DNA of 18,225 nt, taken from the NCBI GenBank assembly GCA_964012875.1, contig CAXGUU010000031.1:1-18225 (forward strand). Direction: 5' to 3'. Source of the DNA: CAXGUU01 sp964012875 (lineage in GTDB: Bacteria; Pseudomonadota; Gammaproteobacteria; Ga0077536). Every line of letters begins with the position of its first letter. Positions within the stretch are counted from its first letter, which is position 1. Position numbers and translations under genes: made by a program. The notes beneath the pieces are model-generated. The model did no database searches. It was not told the DNA's origin and was given only the letters and a program-made list of their open reading frames with translations. Of the stretch, positions 1 through 6,317 are shown one piece after another.

Positions 1-94
1 ACCTCTAGCGATTTGGCCTTCGGCGAGTTCTAGTCAGTGAACGCCAGACGGCGGGAGATCCGGACTGAACGCCTCGGCCAGTAGAACTCAAACC
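1..94. other. Window edge with no supportable gene
   Basis: This stretch lies downstream of the minus-strand crotonase and shows no gene that I can support. Plus-strand frame 1 stays open for ten codons and ends at a TAG at 31-33. That could be the tail of a gene starting outside the window, but the fragment is too short to identify. Confidence 0.3.
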
Positions 95-910
95 CTACCG
101 ACTGGTCGAATCGTCTGTGTTTCCCTTGAATTCGGCTTTGCGCTTCTCAACAAAGGCGCGTACGCCTTCGCGAAAATCCTCTCGCGACGCGCAGTCGGCG
201 AACATTTCAGCCTCCATCTGCAACTGCGCTTCGAATTCGTTTTCCAGCGAACGATAGAACAGGCGCTTGGTATTGCCGTAAACGTGCGTCGGCCCATTGG
301 CCAAACGCCTGCTGAGCTTCGCGGTTTCTTCTTCGAGCGTGCCAGCGGGCGCGACAAAATTGATCATGCCGATGTCATTGGCTGTTTTGGCATCAAAGCG
401 ATCACCCAGCAAAGCGATTTCCATTGCTTTCTTGATGCCGACTGCGCGCGGCAGGTGAAATGACGCGGAGCCGTCAGGGCTGGTACCGATATGGCAGTAG
501 GCCAGCGTGAAAAACGCGTTTTCATCGGCGATGACCAGGTCGCAGGCCAGCGCGACGCTGACCCCGGCGCCTGCTGCCGCGCCCTCGACGCTGGCGACGA
601 TGGGTTTGGGCATGCGCCGCATGGCGAACATGATCGGGTGCAGGTCGTGAATACGATTGACGAAGTTATTGCGGATGACCGCCGGCGGCTCCTCGATCAT
701 GGCCGACATTGATTTGATGTCACCGCCGGCCATGAAGTGGTCGCCGGCACCTCGCAGCACGACGCAGCGAACGCCGTCATCGAGTTCCGCCTCGTGCAGG
801 GCGTCGCGCAGCATTGCGCGCATTTCCAGGCTGAGAGCGTTGCGCGCCTCAGGGCGATTGAATGTCAGTGTCGCGATTGATTCGTGTTTGTCGACAAGCA
901 GGTCGGCCAT
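95..910 (-). CDS. Enoyl-CoA hydratase/isomerase family protein (PaaG-like crotonase)
   Basis: This 271-residue protein has the full length of a crotonase-fold enzyme, a family that acts on acyl-CoA thioesters in the cytoplasm. The first oxyanion-hole segment is AGGD (61-64) and the second is the GAAAGAG stretch (110-116). The two glutamates of classic enoyl-CoA hydratase (rat E144 and E164) are replaced by about S118 and Y138. An Asp (D146) sits in the SPDG segment, where PaaG-type isomerases carry their catalytic Asp. Isomerisation of a double bond or epoxide is therefore more likely than plain hydration; this is inferred from alignment by eye. The ATG at 910 has a strong GGAGG site at 917-921 with 6 nt spacing. 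The gene is transcribed away from the PQQ operon and has a candidate promoter of its own at 938-966. The substrate is unknown. Confidence 0.9.
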   Translation of the reverse strand: MADLLVDKHESIATLTFNRPEARNALSLEMRAMLRDALHEAELDDGVRCVVLRGAGDHFMAGGDIKSMSAMIEEPPAVIRNNFVNRIHDLHPIMFAMRRMPKPIVASVEGAAAGAGVSVALACDLVIADENAFFTLAYCHIGTSPDGSASFHLPRAVGIKKAMEIALLGDRFDAKTANDIGMINFVAPAGTLEEETAKLSRRLANGPTHVYGNTKRLFYRSLENEFEAQLQMEAEMFADCASREDFREGVRAFVEKRKAEFKGNTDDSTSR

Positions 911-937
911 GGTTTTCCTCCGTAATGCTATTGCGCT

Positions 938-966
938 ATTTTCGCCGGCGCAGTTATGACTGGCAA
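938..966 (-). promoter_or_regulatory. Candidate sigma70 promoter for the 95-910 crotonase
   Basis: Read on the minus strand, TTGCCA (961-966, five of six matches to TTGACA) and GAAAAT (938-943, four of six to TATAAT) are separated by 17 nt. Transcription would start about 20-25 nt before the ATG at 910. The pair lies just downstream of the minus-strand terminator at 974-997, so the crotonase may have a promoter independent of the micro-ORF unit. It was identified by eye only. Confidence 0.4.
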
Positions 967-973
967 CGCGATC

Positions 974-997
974 AAAAAGGGCCGCTTCCGCGGCCCT
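974..997 (-). terminator. Intrinsic terminator on the minus strand after the micro-ORF
   Basis: A perfect 8-bp GC-rich stem (978-985 paired with 990-997) closes a TTCC/GGAA tetraloop. On the minus strand it is followed directly by a run of five T (974-978, the first also being the stem's last base). On the plus strand no T run follows, so the terminator acts only on minus-strand transcripts. The only minus-strand coding signal upstream within the divergent gap is the micro-ORF at 1043-1114. Confidence 0.75.
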
Positions 998-1042
998 CCG
1001 TGAGATCGAATATCAGCGACCTCGGAATCGTGTGCTCGCTGC

Positions 1043-1114
1043 TCAGCGAATGCCTCCGCTCACCAGCGTGCGATCCACAGGTCCATTCGATATAACAATA
1101 ATCTCACTAGACAT
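1043..1114 (-). CDS. Micro-ORF encoding a 23-residue peptide, function unknown
   Basis: An ATG at 1114 opens 23 codons ending in TGA at 1043-1045. The peptide begins MSSEIIVIS and ends LVSGGIR; it has no Cys, Tyr, Trp or Lys. It is too short for ordinary gene callers. The support is the translation signal: 15 nt (1114-1128) are exactly complementary to the 3' tail of 16S rRNA, with AGGAGG 7 nt from the ATG. An intrinsic terminator follows 45 nt after the stop. It could be a free small protein, an uncharacterised modified-peptide precursor or a regulatory leader peptide. The Ile-Ile-Val-Ile run, which includes a rare-looking ATA codon, would suit a leader. It lacks the Glu-x3-Tyr of PqqA. I do not recognise the family. 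Confidence 0.5.
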   Translation of the reverse strand: MSSEIIVISNGPVDRTLVSGGIR

Positions 1115-1128
1115 TGGATCACCTCCTT
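1115..1128 (-). promoter_or_regulatory. Exceptionally strong Shine-Dalgarno site of the micro-ORF
   Basis: On the minus strand this reads AAGGAGGTGATCCA. Together with the A of the following ATG it is complementary to 15 consecutive bases of the conserved 16S rRNA 3' end (GGUUGGAUCACCUCCUU). AGGAGG at 1122-1127 is spaced 7 nt from the start codon. It is the longest anti-SD match I noticed in the window. Confidence 0.75.
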
Positions 1129-1153
1129 TTCAAATCTTCGAGCCAGATTCGGA

Positions 1154-1170
1154 GTATGTCCTGAACATAC
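1154..1170. promoter_or_regulatory. Perfect dyad in the divergent intergenic region
   Basis: GTATGT (1154-1159) and ACATAC (1165-1170) form a perfect 6-bp inverted repeat around CCTGA. It lies 40 nt upstream of the micro-ORF ATG and 100 nt upstream of the plus-strand crotonase ATG. On the minus strand a weak TTCAAT/CATACT pair overlaps it. It could be an operator shared by the divergent units or a small hairpin in a leader RNA. No regulator gene is visible in the window. Confidence 0.35.
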
Positions 1171-1270
1171 GCAGATTGAAACCCTGGCCCCGATCTTTCG
1201 TGGCGCTGATACCGGTGGCATCATGATCAAGCGAATTTACACATGCTCATGAGACAGTCCGAGAACCACT

Positions 1271-2080
1271 ATGCTTGAACGTTACGCTAAATACACCGAA
1301 CTCGATATCGACAGCCCGGCTGATCGCATTCTCCGCATCAGTTTCAACAAACCAGACACGCTGAACTCACTTGATAAAGATGGGCACCGCGAACTGACCT
1401 ACATATGGCGTGACATCGATGATGATGACAACGTCAGCGCCGTCATTTTGACCGGCAAAGGCCGGGCGTTCTCCGCCGGTGGTGATTTCGGCATGATTGA
1501 AGAGATGATCGGCAATCGCAAGACCCTCATGAACACCTGGAAGGAAGCGCGCGACCTCGTCTACAACATCATCAACTGCGCAACGCCGATCGTCTCCGCA
1601 ATTAATGGCGTCGCCGTCGGTGCCGGGCTCGTCGCTGGATTGCTGGCCGACATTTCGATCGCAGCCAAATCCGCGCGCATTGTCGATGGTCACACGCGCC
1701 TGGGTGTTGCTGCCGGCGACTCGGCGGTCATCAACTGGCCGTTGTTGTGCGGCATGGCCAAGGCGAAATACCACCTGCTTTTGTGCGAACCGATGGATGG
1801 TGCGGAGGCGGAGCGAATCGGCATGGTGTCGTTGTGCGTCGAAGATGATGAGTTGCAGGACCGGGCGCTTGCGGTCGCCGAGCGTTTGCGAGACAGCGCG
1901 CCGGCAGCAACGCGTTGGACGAAGTACGCCCTCAATAACTGGTATCGTATGGCCGGACCGAATTTCGATACGTCTACCGCGCTCGAAATGCTCGGTTTTA
2001 CCACTGATGAAGCGGTTGAAGGCGTCGCGTCCCATCGCGAGAAGCGCGCGCCGAAGTTTGATCCGGATTGTCCGATCTAG
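1271..2080 (+). CDS. Enoyl-CoA hydratase/isomerase family protein lacking both hydratase glutamates
   Basis: This 269-residue crotonase-fold protein presumably acts on an acyl-CoA in the cytoplasm. The first oxyanion-hole motif is SAGGD (68-72) and the second is GVAVGAG (113-119). At the positions of the two hydratase glutamates I align V121 and H141. The segment HTRLGVAAGD (141-150) puts an Asp near the site used by PaaG-type isomerases. That segment and the following WPLLCGMAKAKY stretch recall a recurrent crotonase subfamily of unassigned substrate. The ATG at 1271 has only a weak upstream GAG. The gene ends 25 nt before the PQQ dehydrogenase, so the two are probably co-transcribed. This suggests that the alcohol oxidised outside the cell later enters acyl-CoA catabolism, which is inference. 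Confidence 0.9.
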   Translation: MLERYAKYTELDIDSPADRILRISFNKPDTLNSLDKDGHRELTYIWRDIDDDDNVSAVILTGKGRAFSAGGDFGMIEEMIGNRKTLMNTWKEARDLVYNIINCATPIVSAINGVAVGAGLVAGLLADISIAAKSARIVDGHTRLGVAAGDSAVINWPLLCGMAKAKYHLLLCEPMDGAEAERIGMVSLCVEDDELQDRALAVAERLRDSAPAATRWTKYALNNWYRMAGPNFDTSTALEMLGFTTDEAVEGVASHREKRAPKFDPDCPI

Positions 2081-2105
2081 TTGCTATCGAACGAGGGGAG
2101 TTCCG

Positions 2106-3800
2106 ATGAAAAAATTGATTACAAGCATAGCGACCTCGCTCGCCATATCCGTTTTGGGCGTGGCGCAGGCTGCAGAATCCGAGGCGGCTCTGACGCCGGT
2201 GACGACCGAGCGTCTGCTTGCGGGCACGTCAGATACCGGTAGCTGGCTGATGTACGGCGGCAGTTATAACAACTTTCGTTACAGCCCGCTTAAGCAAATA
2301 ACGCCTGAGAACATCGGCAAACTGGTGCCGGTGTGGATGTTTCAGACAGGCGTGCACGGGCAACTGTCCGGCTCACCGGTCATCAGTGACGGAATTGCCT
2401 ACTTGACCGCGCCGCACAACAACCTGTGGGCCATCGATGCGCTGACTGGCGACGCCTTGTGGCACTACGAACATCAGATGCCGGGAGATCTCAGGATCTG
2501 CTGCGGCCCGATCAACCGCGGAGTCGCCATTCATGGCGACCGCCTTTTCATGGCGACACTGGATGCCAAGCTGCTTGCCTTTGATCGTTCGAACGGGAAA
2601 GTAATTTGGAAAGCGGATATTGCAAATCATGCCGATGGTTACAGCGCGACCAGTGCGCCGTTGATCGTTGGTGATCTTGTGATCACAGGTGTGGGCGGCG
2701 GTGAGTATGGCGCGCGCGGTTTCATTGACGCCTACAACGCTGCTGACGGTACACTCGCATGGCGCACCTTTACCGTTCCGGCTGCCGGCGAGCCGGGCGT
2801 TGAGACCTGGGCCGGTGACTCGTGGAAGACTGGCGGCGGGCCGACCTGGGGGACCGGCACCTACGATCCACAGACCAATCTGATCTACTGGCCAACCGGC
2901 AATCCCTCGCCCGACTGGAACGGTGACACGCGCAAGGGCGATAACCTCTACAGCAATTCTTTGCTTGCACTGGAGCCGGCAACCGGGAACATGAAATGGT
3001 ACTTCCAGTACACCCCGCACGACGTCTGGGATTTCGACGCCACCAATGGTGTTATCGTCGGCGACCTGACGATTGACGGCAAGAAGGTTCGCGCGGTGAT
3101 ACAGCCCAACCGTAACGGTTTCGTCTATGTGCTGGACGCCGTGAACGGTGCTTTCCTCAAAGGCTACCAGTACACCGATCGCCTGAACTGGGCCAAAGGA
3201 CTAGATCAAAACGGCCGCCCCGTGGTCGATGCCGACTATCTGCCACTGGCCGGTGGCAACGACAAGTTCATTTGCCCTGGCAACGTTGGCGGCAATAATG
3301 GCTCTTATTCGTACGCGTACAGTCCGCAGTCGAAGCTGATGTTTGTACCGAGCATCGAGTCTTGCGCGAAAATGGTGAAGGAAAGCCAGGTCTTTGTGCA
3401 TGGCACACCGTTCTGGGGTGGTGGGCCCGGCGTTACCGAGGGTGAGACCGGAACCGCTTATGGTCGGCTTGTCGCCAGCGACCCTGCGACCGGTGAAATC
3501 AAGTGGAAGTATCGCGACGATTACCCCATGCTGGCCGGGGCGCTGGCCACCGGCGGTGGCGTGGTCTTCAGTGGCAATCAGCAAGGCCACGCGCTGGCGC
3601 TGGATGAACGAGACGGCAAAGTTTTGTGGCGCTTCCCGACGGGCTCGGCCATACGCAGCCAGCCGATTACCTGGGAGATGGATGGCGAGCAGTACGTCGC
3701 GGTTTTGAGTGGCGGTGGCGGTATTGCCGCGGCAATTGTCGGAGCGCCGCCGCTGGCGACGCTTGGCGGCGCCATGGTCGTGTTTAAACTCGCGGAGTGA
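2106..3800 (+). CDS. Periplasmic PQQ-dependent alcohol dehydrogenase, predicted lanthanide type
   Basis: This 564-residue eight-bladed quinoprotein of the methanol/ethanol dehydrogenase family oxidises an alcohol in the periplasm. I start it at the ATG at 2106 because GAGGGGAG lies just upstream and a signal peptide (about 1-22, ending AQA) follows; the frame stays open further upstream only by chance. Visible landmarks are the vicinal disulphide C132-C133 that stacks on PQQ, the metal ligands E200 (GGEYGARG) and N266 (TGNP), the catalytic Asp D309 in WDFD, and the PNRNG stretch near 334-338. D311, two residues after the catalytic Asp, is the extra acid found in XoxF and PedH/ExaF and absent from calcium enzymes such as MxaF. 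There is no CxxCH haem motif, so a separate cytochrome c must accept electrons. The substrate is unknown. Confidence 0.93.
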   Translation: MKKLITSIATSLAISVLGVAQAAESEAALTPVTTERLLAGTSDTGSWLMYGGSYNNFRYSPLKQITPENIGKLVPVWMFQTGVHGQLSGSPVISDGIAYLTAPHNNLWAIDALTGDALWHYEHQMPGDLRICCGPINRGVAIHGDRLFMATLDAKLLAFDRSNGKVIWKADIANHADGYSATSAPLIVGDLVITGVGGGEYGARGFIDAYNAADGTLAWRTFTVPAAGEPGVETWAGDSWKTGGGPTWGTGTYDPQTNLIYWPTGNPSPDWNGDTRKGDNLYSNSLLALEPATGNMKWYFQYTPHDVWDFDATNGVIVGDLTIDGKKVRAVIQPNRNGFVYVLDAVNGAFLKGYQYTDRLNWAKGLDQNGRPVVDADYLPLAGGNDKFICPGNVGGNNGSYSYAYSPQSKLMFVPSIESCAKMVKESQVFVHGTPFWGGGPGVTEGETGTAYGRLVASDPATGEIKWKYRDDYPMLAGALATGGGVVFSGNQQGHALALDERDGKVLWRFPTGSAIRSQPITWEMDGEQYVAVLSGGGGIAAAIVGAPPLATLGGAMVVFKLAE

Positions 3801-3820
3801 ATGCGCGCCACGGCGTTCGC

Positions 3821-4651
3821 ATGATGCAGCGTTTCTTAATTTTCGCTGTCCTGGCCTTTGGGACCATCAGCGCACACGCCGAGGCACTCAAGGTTTGTCT
3901 GCTTGCCAGCAGTCCGCCATATTCAGACCAGCAAAACAATGCTGGTTTCGATCATGACGTCGGGCAGCTCGTTGCCGCGCGAATTGGGCGCACTTTCGAG
4001 GCTGTGTGGATCAGAAACGATGCAAACATTGTTGAGATCGATGAAAGCGATTTCCCCTTGCACCGCCTCGAGCATGGTGGTTGTGACCTGTTGCTGAGCG
4101 TCCCCGGGCCGGCCACTGACACCCTGTCGAGGCATGGAGGGCTCGCATTGGGGCCGGCGTACTACGGCGCTGCTTTCCAATTGATGAGCTGCGGTGCGGA
4201 AGTGCAATCGACATTCAGAGGTTTGCGTGGCCGCAGTGTCGCGATTCAATCGCAAACAATCGCCCACTTCGCGCTGGTTATGGTCAAGGCGAAACCGCTG
4301 AATTTCTTTTCAATTGACGATGCCTATCGAGCTGTTGCCGACGGCGAGGCCGATGCCGGACTGTTGTGGGGGCCCGCAATCGGATCACGTTTGAAAAGCG
4401 ATGGCAGCGCGGCGCAATGCCAACTGGTGCCTGATTACGAACCGCCCGCCGCGGTCCGCTGGAATCTGCACCCCGCGTTCCGAAGCGATGCTACGGCTTT
4501 GTCCGCCAGCATCATGTCAGCACTTGAAGCGCTTGAACAGGACGGTTCGCTCGAGGCGGTCATGCGGCGTTACGGGATACCCGATCACAGACCGTTTGCG
4601 ACGACCTATGGGTTGGGGGCGATTAACGAACTTGAGCGCCCGCCTCGCTAG
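3821..4651 (+). CDS. Quinoprotein-associated periplasmic solute-binding protein (XoxJ/MoxJ-like)
   Basis: This 276-residue exported protein has a signal peptide at about 1-21 (cleavage near AHA-EA) and the two-lobed fold pattern of family 3 solute-binding proteins: LKVCLLASSPPYS at the mature N terminus, then GFDHDVGQLVAARIG, and a C-terminal helix with SLEAVMRRYGIP. The same frame opens earlier at a GTG (3797) that overlaps the upstream stop, but ATG 3821 gives the better signal peptide. Its place directly after the PQQ dehydrogenase matches the MoxJ/XoxJ proteins of methanol dehydrogenase operons, which are thought to help mature or activate the dehydrogenase rather than import a solute. 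Four cysteines are spread through the mature protein. No ABC permease or ATPase lies beside it, which also argues against a transport role. Confidence 0.75.
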   Translation: MMQRFLIFAVLAFGTISAHAEALKVCLLASSPPYSDQQNNAGFDHDVGQLVAARIGRTFEAVWIRNDANIVEIDESDFPLHRLEHGGCDLLLSVPGPATDTLSRHGGLALGPAYYGAAFQLMSCGAEVQSTFRGLRGRSVAIQSQTIAHFALVMVKAKPLNFFSIDDAYRAVADGEADAGLLWGPAIGSRLKSDGSAAQCQLVPDYEPPAAVRWNLHPAFRSDATALSASIMSALEALEQDGSLEAVMRRYGIPDHRPFATTYGLGAINELERPPR

Positions 4652-4700
4652 CAGTCATCGCGGGCCTGCGCATCTGAGGGAGAAGTTCGCGGCTCGCCTT

Positions 4701-4733
4701 CGATAGGCGCAGCGCTGCGCCCGGCGTCTATCG
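4701..4733. terminator. Hairpin between convergent genes, probable bidirectional terminator
   Basis: CGATAGGCGC (4701-4710) pairs with GCGTCTATCG (4724-4733) around a 13-nt loop. In the plus-strand RNA all ten pairs form, counting one G-U; in the minus-strand RNA the same site is an A-C mismatch. It lies about 50 nt after the binding-protein stop and overlaps the stop codon of the opposing broken gene. There is no clear T run on either side, so efficiency is uncertain. Confidence 0.45.
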
Positions 4734-5113
4734 CCCCAGTCGAATCGGCTTAGCGTCGCCGCGGCCAAGCAAGGTATCGATGAACCAATCTGCGGCACCG
4801 TATTTCTGCCGCATCAGCCCGTTGATGAGGTCCCTGTATGTGACCTCAGGTGCAGCGTTGGCAGCGAACTGTTCGCCGTTGCGCTCGACTTCCACGGCAG
4901 CATTGCTGTTGATCCGTTGAAACCAGGCCGACCCGGGGCGCCCGAACGCAGCCACGCGCTGCCATCGTGGTCAACTACCCACAGGCGGGTGGTCGCGCCG
5001 TCGGCCGTTGTTAGGACCACGACTTCGCCGCTTTCAGAGGCAAGCATGACCGCGACTATCAGGGTCAGCAGGAACGGGACAATGCCTGCGCCGATTCTAA
5101 GTAGCCATCTCAT
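4728..5113 (-). pseudogene. Small membrane-anchored split-barrel oxidoreductase-like gene, frameshifted
   Basis: Two minus-strand frames together make one plausible protein of about 128 residues. The first (ATG at 5113) gives a hydrophobic N-terminal segment (about 6-25) and then VVVLTTADGATTRLWVVD and WLRSGAPG. The second frame continues with SAWFQRINSN and VEVERNGEQ, and ends YGAADWFIDTLLGRGDAKPIRL at a TAG at 4728-4730. Adding one base to the G run at 4935-4938 joins them seamlessly. The joined pattern recalls small nitroreductase/PNPOx-like split-barrel proteins (TRLWVV ... WLRSG ... VEVERNG). That family assignment is tentative and the substrate and cofactor are unknown. The defect may be a real mutation or a base-calling or assembly error in a homopolymer. 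Confidence 0.6.
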
Positions 5114-5169
5114 GGAAGGTGGCGCCCTGACTCGGGGTGCAAAAACGGGTGGGGCTAACGAGGTATCTC

Positions 5170-5580
5170 TCAGGCCGGTTGTTTATCCACGGCGGGCAGA
5201 TCTTCTATAGTCCCGACCCAGTCCAGTGCCGACGACTGCCACACCTGCCGTCTCGGTTTAAGTTGCCTGCGTTGGGCGAGGGTGCCAACACGCAGCCCAT
5301 ATGTTTTTGGGCCTTCGCCCACCGAGGTGGCGTAAATGGCCGAGCCGCATTCGCCGCAAAATCCTTGTGCCCGTCGATTGCCGCTGGCTGCCGTTTTGAT
5401 GAATTCCTTGATCGCACCGCCCTTGGATTCGAAAGCATCTTCCCGGGTGAAGGCCACCGTACGAAAGGCACTGCCGGAAAGTTGCTGGCAATCGGTGCAG
5501 TGACAGATGACGACGCGCTCCGGGTCAACCTCTGCTTCGTATTGGATGTTGCCGCAATAACATTGTCCGTTCACTTTCAT
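5170..5580 (-). CDS. GFA/CENP-V domain zinc protein
   Basis: This 136-residue protein has the complete motif set of the GFA (glutathione-dependent formaldehyde-activating enzyme)/CENP-V family: GQCYCG with C7 and C9, CHCTDCQxxSGS with C26, C28 and C31, and FCGECGSAIYA with C75 and C78. These seven cysteines bind two zinc ions in the family. A few members aid the reaction of formaldehyde with glutathione, but most are uncharacterised, so a formaldehyde role should not be assumed even though a PQQ alcohol dehydrogenase is nearby. A GGAGA sequence lies about 8 nt before the ATG. It is followed on the same strand by the frameshifted gene, 56 nt downstream. Confidence 0.88.
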   Translation of the reverse strand: MKVNGQCYCGNIQYEAEVDPERVVICHCTDCQQLSGSAFRTVAFTREDAFESKGGAIKEFIKTAASGNRRAQGFCGECGSAIYATSVGEGPKTYGLRVGTLAQRRQLKPRRQVWQSSALDWVGTIEDLPAVDKQPA

Positions 5581-5672
5581 TCTGTTTTCTCCGCCACCGC
5601 CTGACCGGACGTCTGTACGGGTCCATGCATATCAGGGGTAGCATGCCAGGTCATGCCCTGCGTAACATTTCT

Positions 5673-6131
5673 TTAAGTTTGCTCATCTGCGGCGGCCAAT
5701 GGCCAGGCGATCGCCTCAGTCAGCGGATTGGTTTCCGGGAAGATAGTAACGCTCACGACCCTGCCGCGGGCGATGCCGTAGGTAATGTCCAGCACCTGGT
5801 CGCTGAAGTACTTTTCGTCTTCGGTGATCTCGATATCGAGTTCCAGGTGCGGAAATTTCTGCAGCAGGAATTTTTCTTCAAGGCCCATGGGGTTGAATCC
5901 GCGCACGATCGTGTCGGGGTGATAAGACGTAATGTGCGACAGTCGGTAGTCGTGCTCCGAGTCAAATGAAAGCTCGAGGCGCAGCATCCGGTAAGTCCAG
6001 ATCTCCGAGCGCTCACCATCTTCGTGGAAATCGACGCCCGTTTTATCCGCATGACCGATCGCCGCCGTGACCTGGTCGCGTTCGAGACCCAGTAGCAGAT
6101 CATCGATGCCGTGGTGAGCGTGAACGTCCAT
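5673..6131 (-). CDS. Conserved-looking hypothetical protein, 152 residues
   Basis: I do not recognise this protein. It is acidic and soluble, without a signal peptide or membrane segment. Near the N terminus, a GIDDLLLGLERDQVTAAIG segment followed by alternating hydrophobic and charged strands (SEIWTYRMLRLELSF, HLELDIEITED, RGRVVSVTIFP) suggests a small alpha/beta or beta-rich domain, somewhat like the G-x3-V...lG pattern of BamE-like or immunity-type folds. It has no obvious catalytic motif. The ATG at 6131 has AGGA about 5 nt upstream. An overlapping longer frame (5753-6370) has poor composition and is treated as a shadow. The gene lies between the hydrolase and the GFA gene on the same strand, so a shared transcript is possible. 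Confidence 0.65.
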   Translation of the reverse strand: MDVHAHHGIDDLLLGLERDQVTAAIGHADKTGVDFHEDGERSEIWTYRMLRLELSFDSEHDYRLSHITSYHPDTIVRGFNPMGLEEKFLLQKFPHLELDIEITEDEKYFSDQVLDITYGIARGRVVSVTIFPETNPLTEAIAWPLAAADEQT

Positions 6132-6282
6132 TGGAATCCTGTCGTGGTCGTGCCAGAGCTTGTGGCGGTGCCCGTCAGTTTCGGGTCATCCGGATTACGT
6201 AGTTTAGCGTTGTCGGCCGGTCGGCGGGCAGGTTGAGGCTGAAAAACAGGCGCAGCCCAAGCAGACACGAAGACCCGTCTGT

Positions 6283-6297
6283 CTCGGGGGACCCGAG
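6283..6297 (-). terminator. Short GC hairpin after the alpha/beta hydrolase gene
   Basis: CTCGGG (6283-6288) and CCCGAG (6292-6297) form a perfect 6-bp stem with a three-base loop, about 20 nt downstream of the hydrolase stop. No T run follows directly; the nearest on the minus strand is TTTTT at 6242-6246. This may be a weak or Rho-assisted stop, or just local structure in the 186-nt gap before the next gene. Confidence 0.25.
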
Positions 6298-6317
6298 GAA
6301 TGTTCTGAAGGACGTGA

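Noticed and set aside
1043..1114. The micro-ORF as a PqqA peptide for the nearby PQQ dehydrogenase
   Set aside because: PqqA needs a Glu and a Tyr three residues apart to form PQQ. This peptide has no tyrosine, and no pqqB-E genes follow.
1114..1128. Plus-strand TTGGATCACCTCCTT looks like the end of a 16S rRNA gene
   Set aside because: Only these 15 bases match; the sequence on both sides is unlike 16S rRNA. Read on the minus strand it is a ribosome binding site in front of an ATG.
1367..2035. Long minus-strand ORF opposite the 1271 crotonase
   Set aside because: It is a shadow frame: composition is rich in Arg, His and Asp with no family pattern, and it is fully explained by the crotonase on the plus strand.
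1605..2105. N-terminal extension of the PQQ dehydrogenase frame upstream of 2106
   Set aside because: It overlaps the crotonase in another frame and is Arg/Ser-rich shadow sequence. The ATG at 2106 has a ribosome site and signal peptide.
2106..3800. Quinohaemoprotein with a fused cytochrome c domain
   Set aside because: No CxxCH motif occurs in the protein, and the C terminus ends with the last propeller strand.
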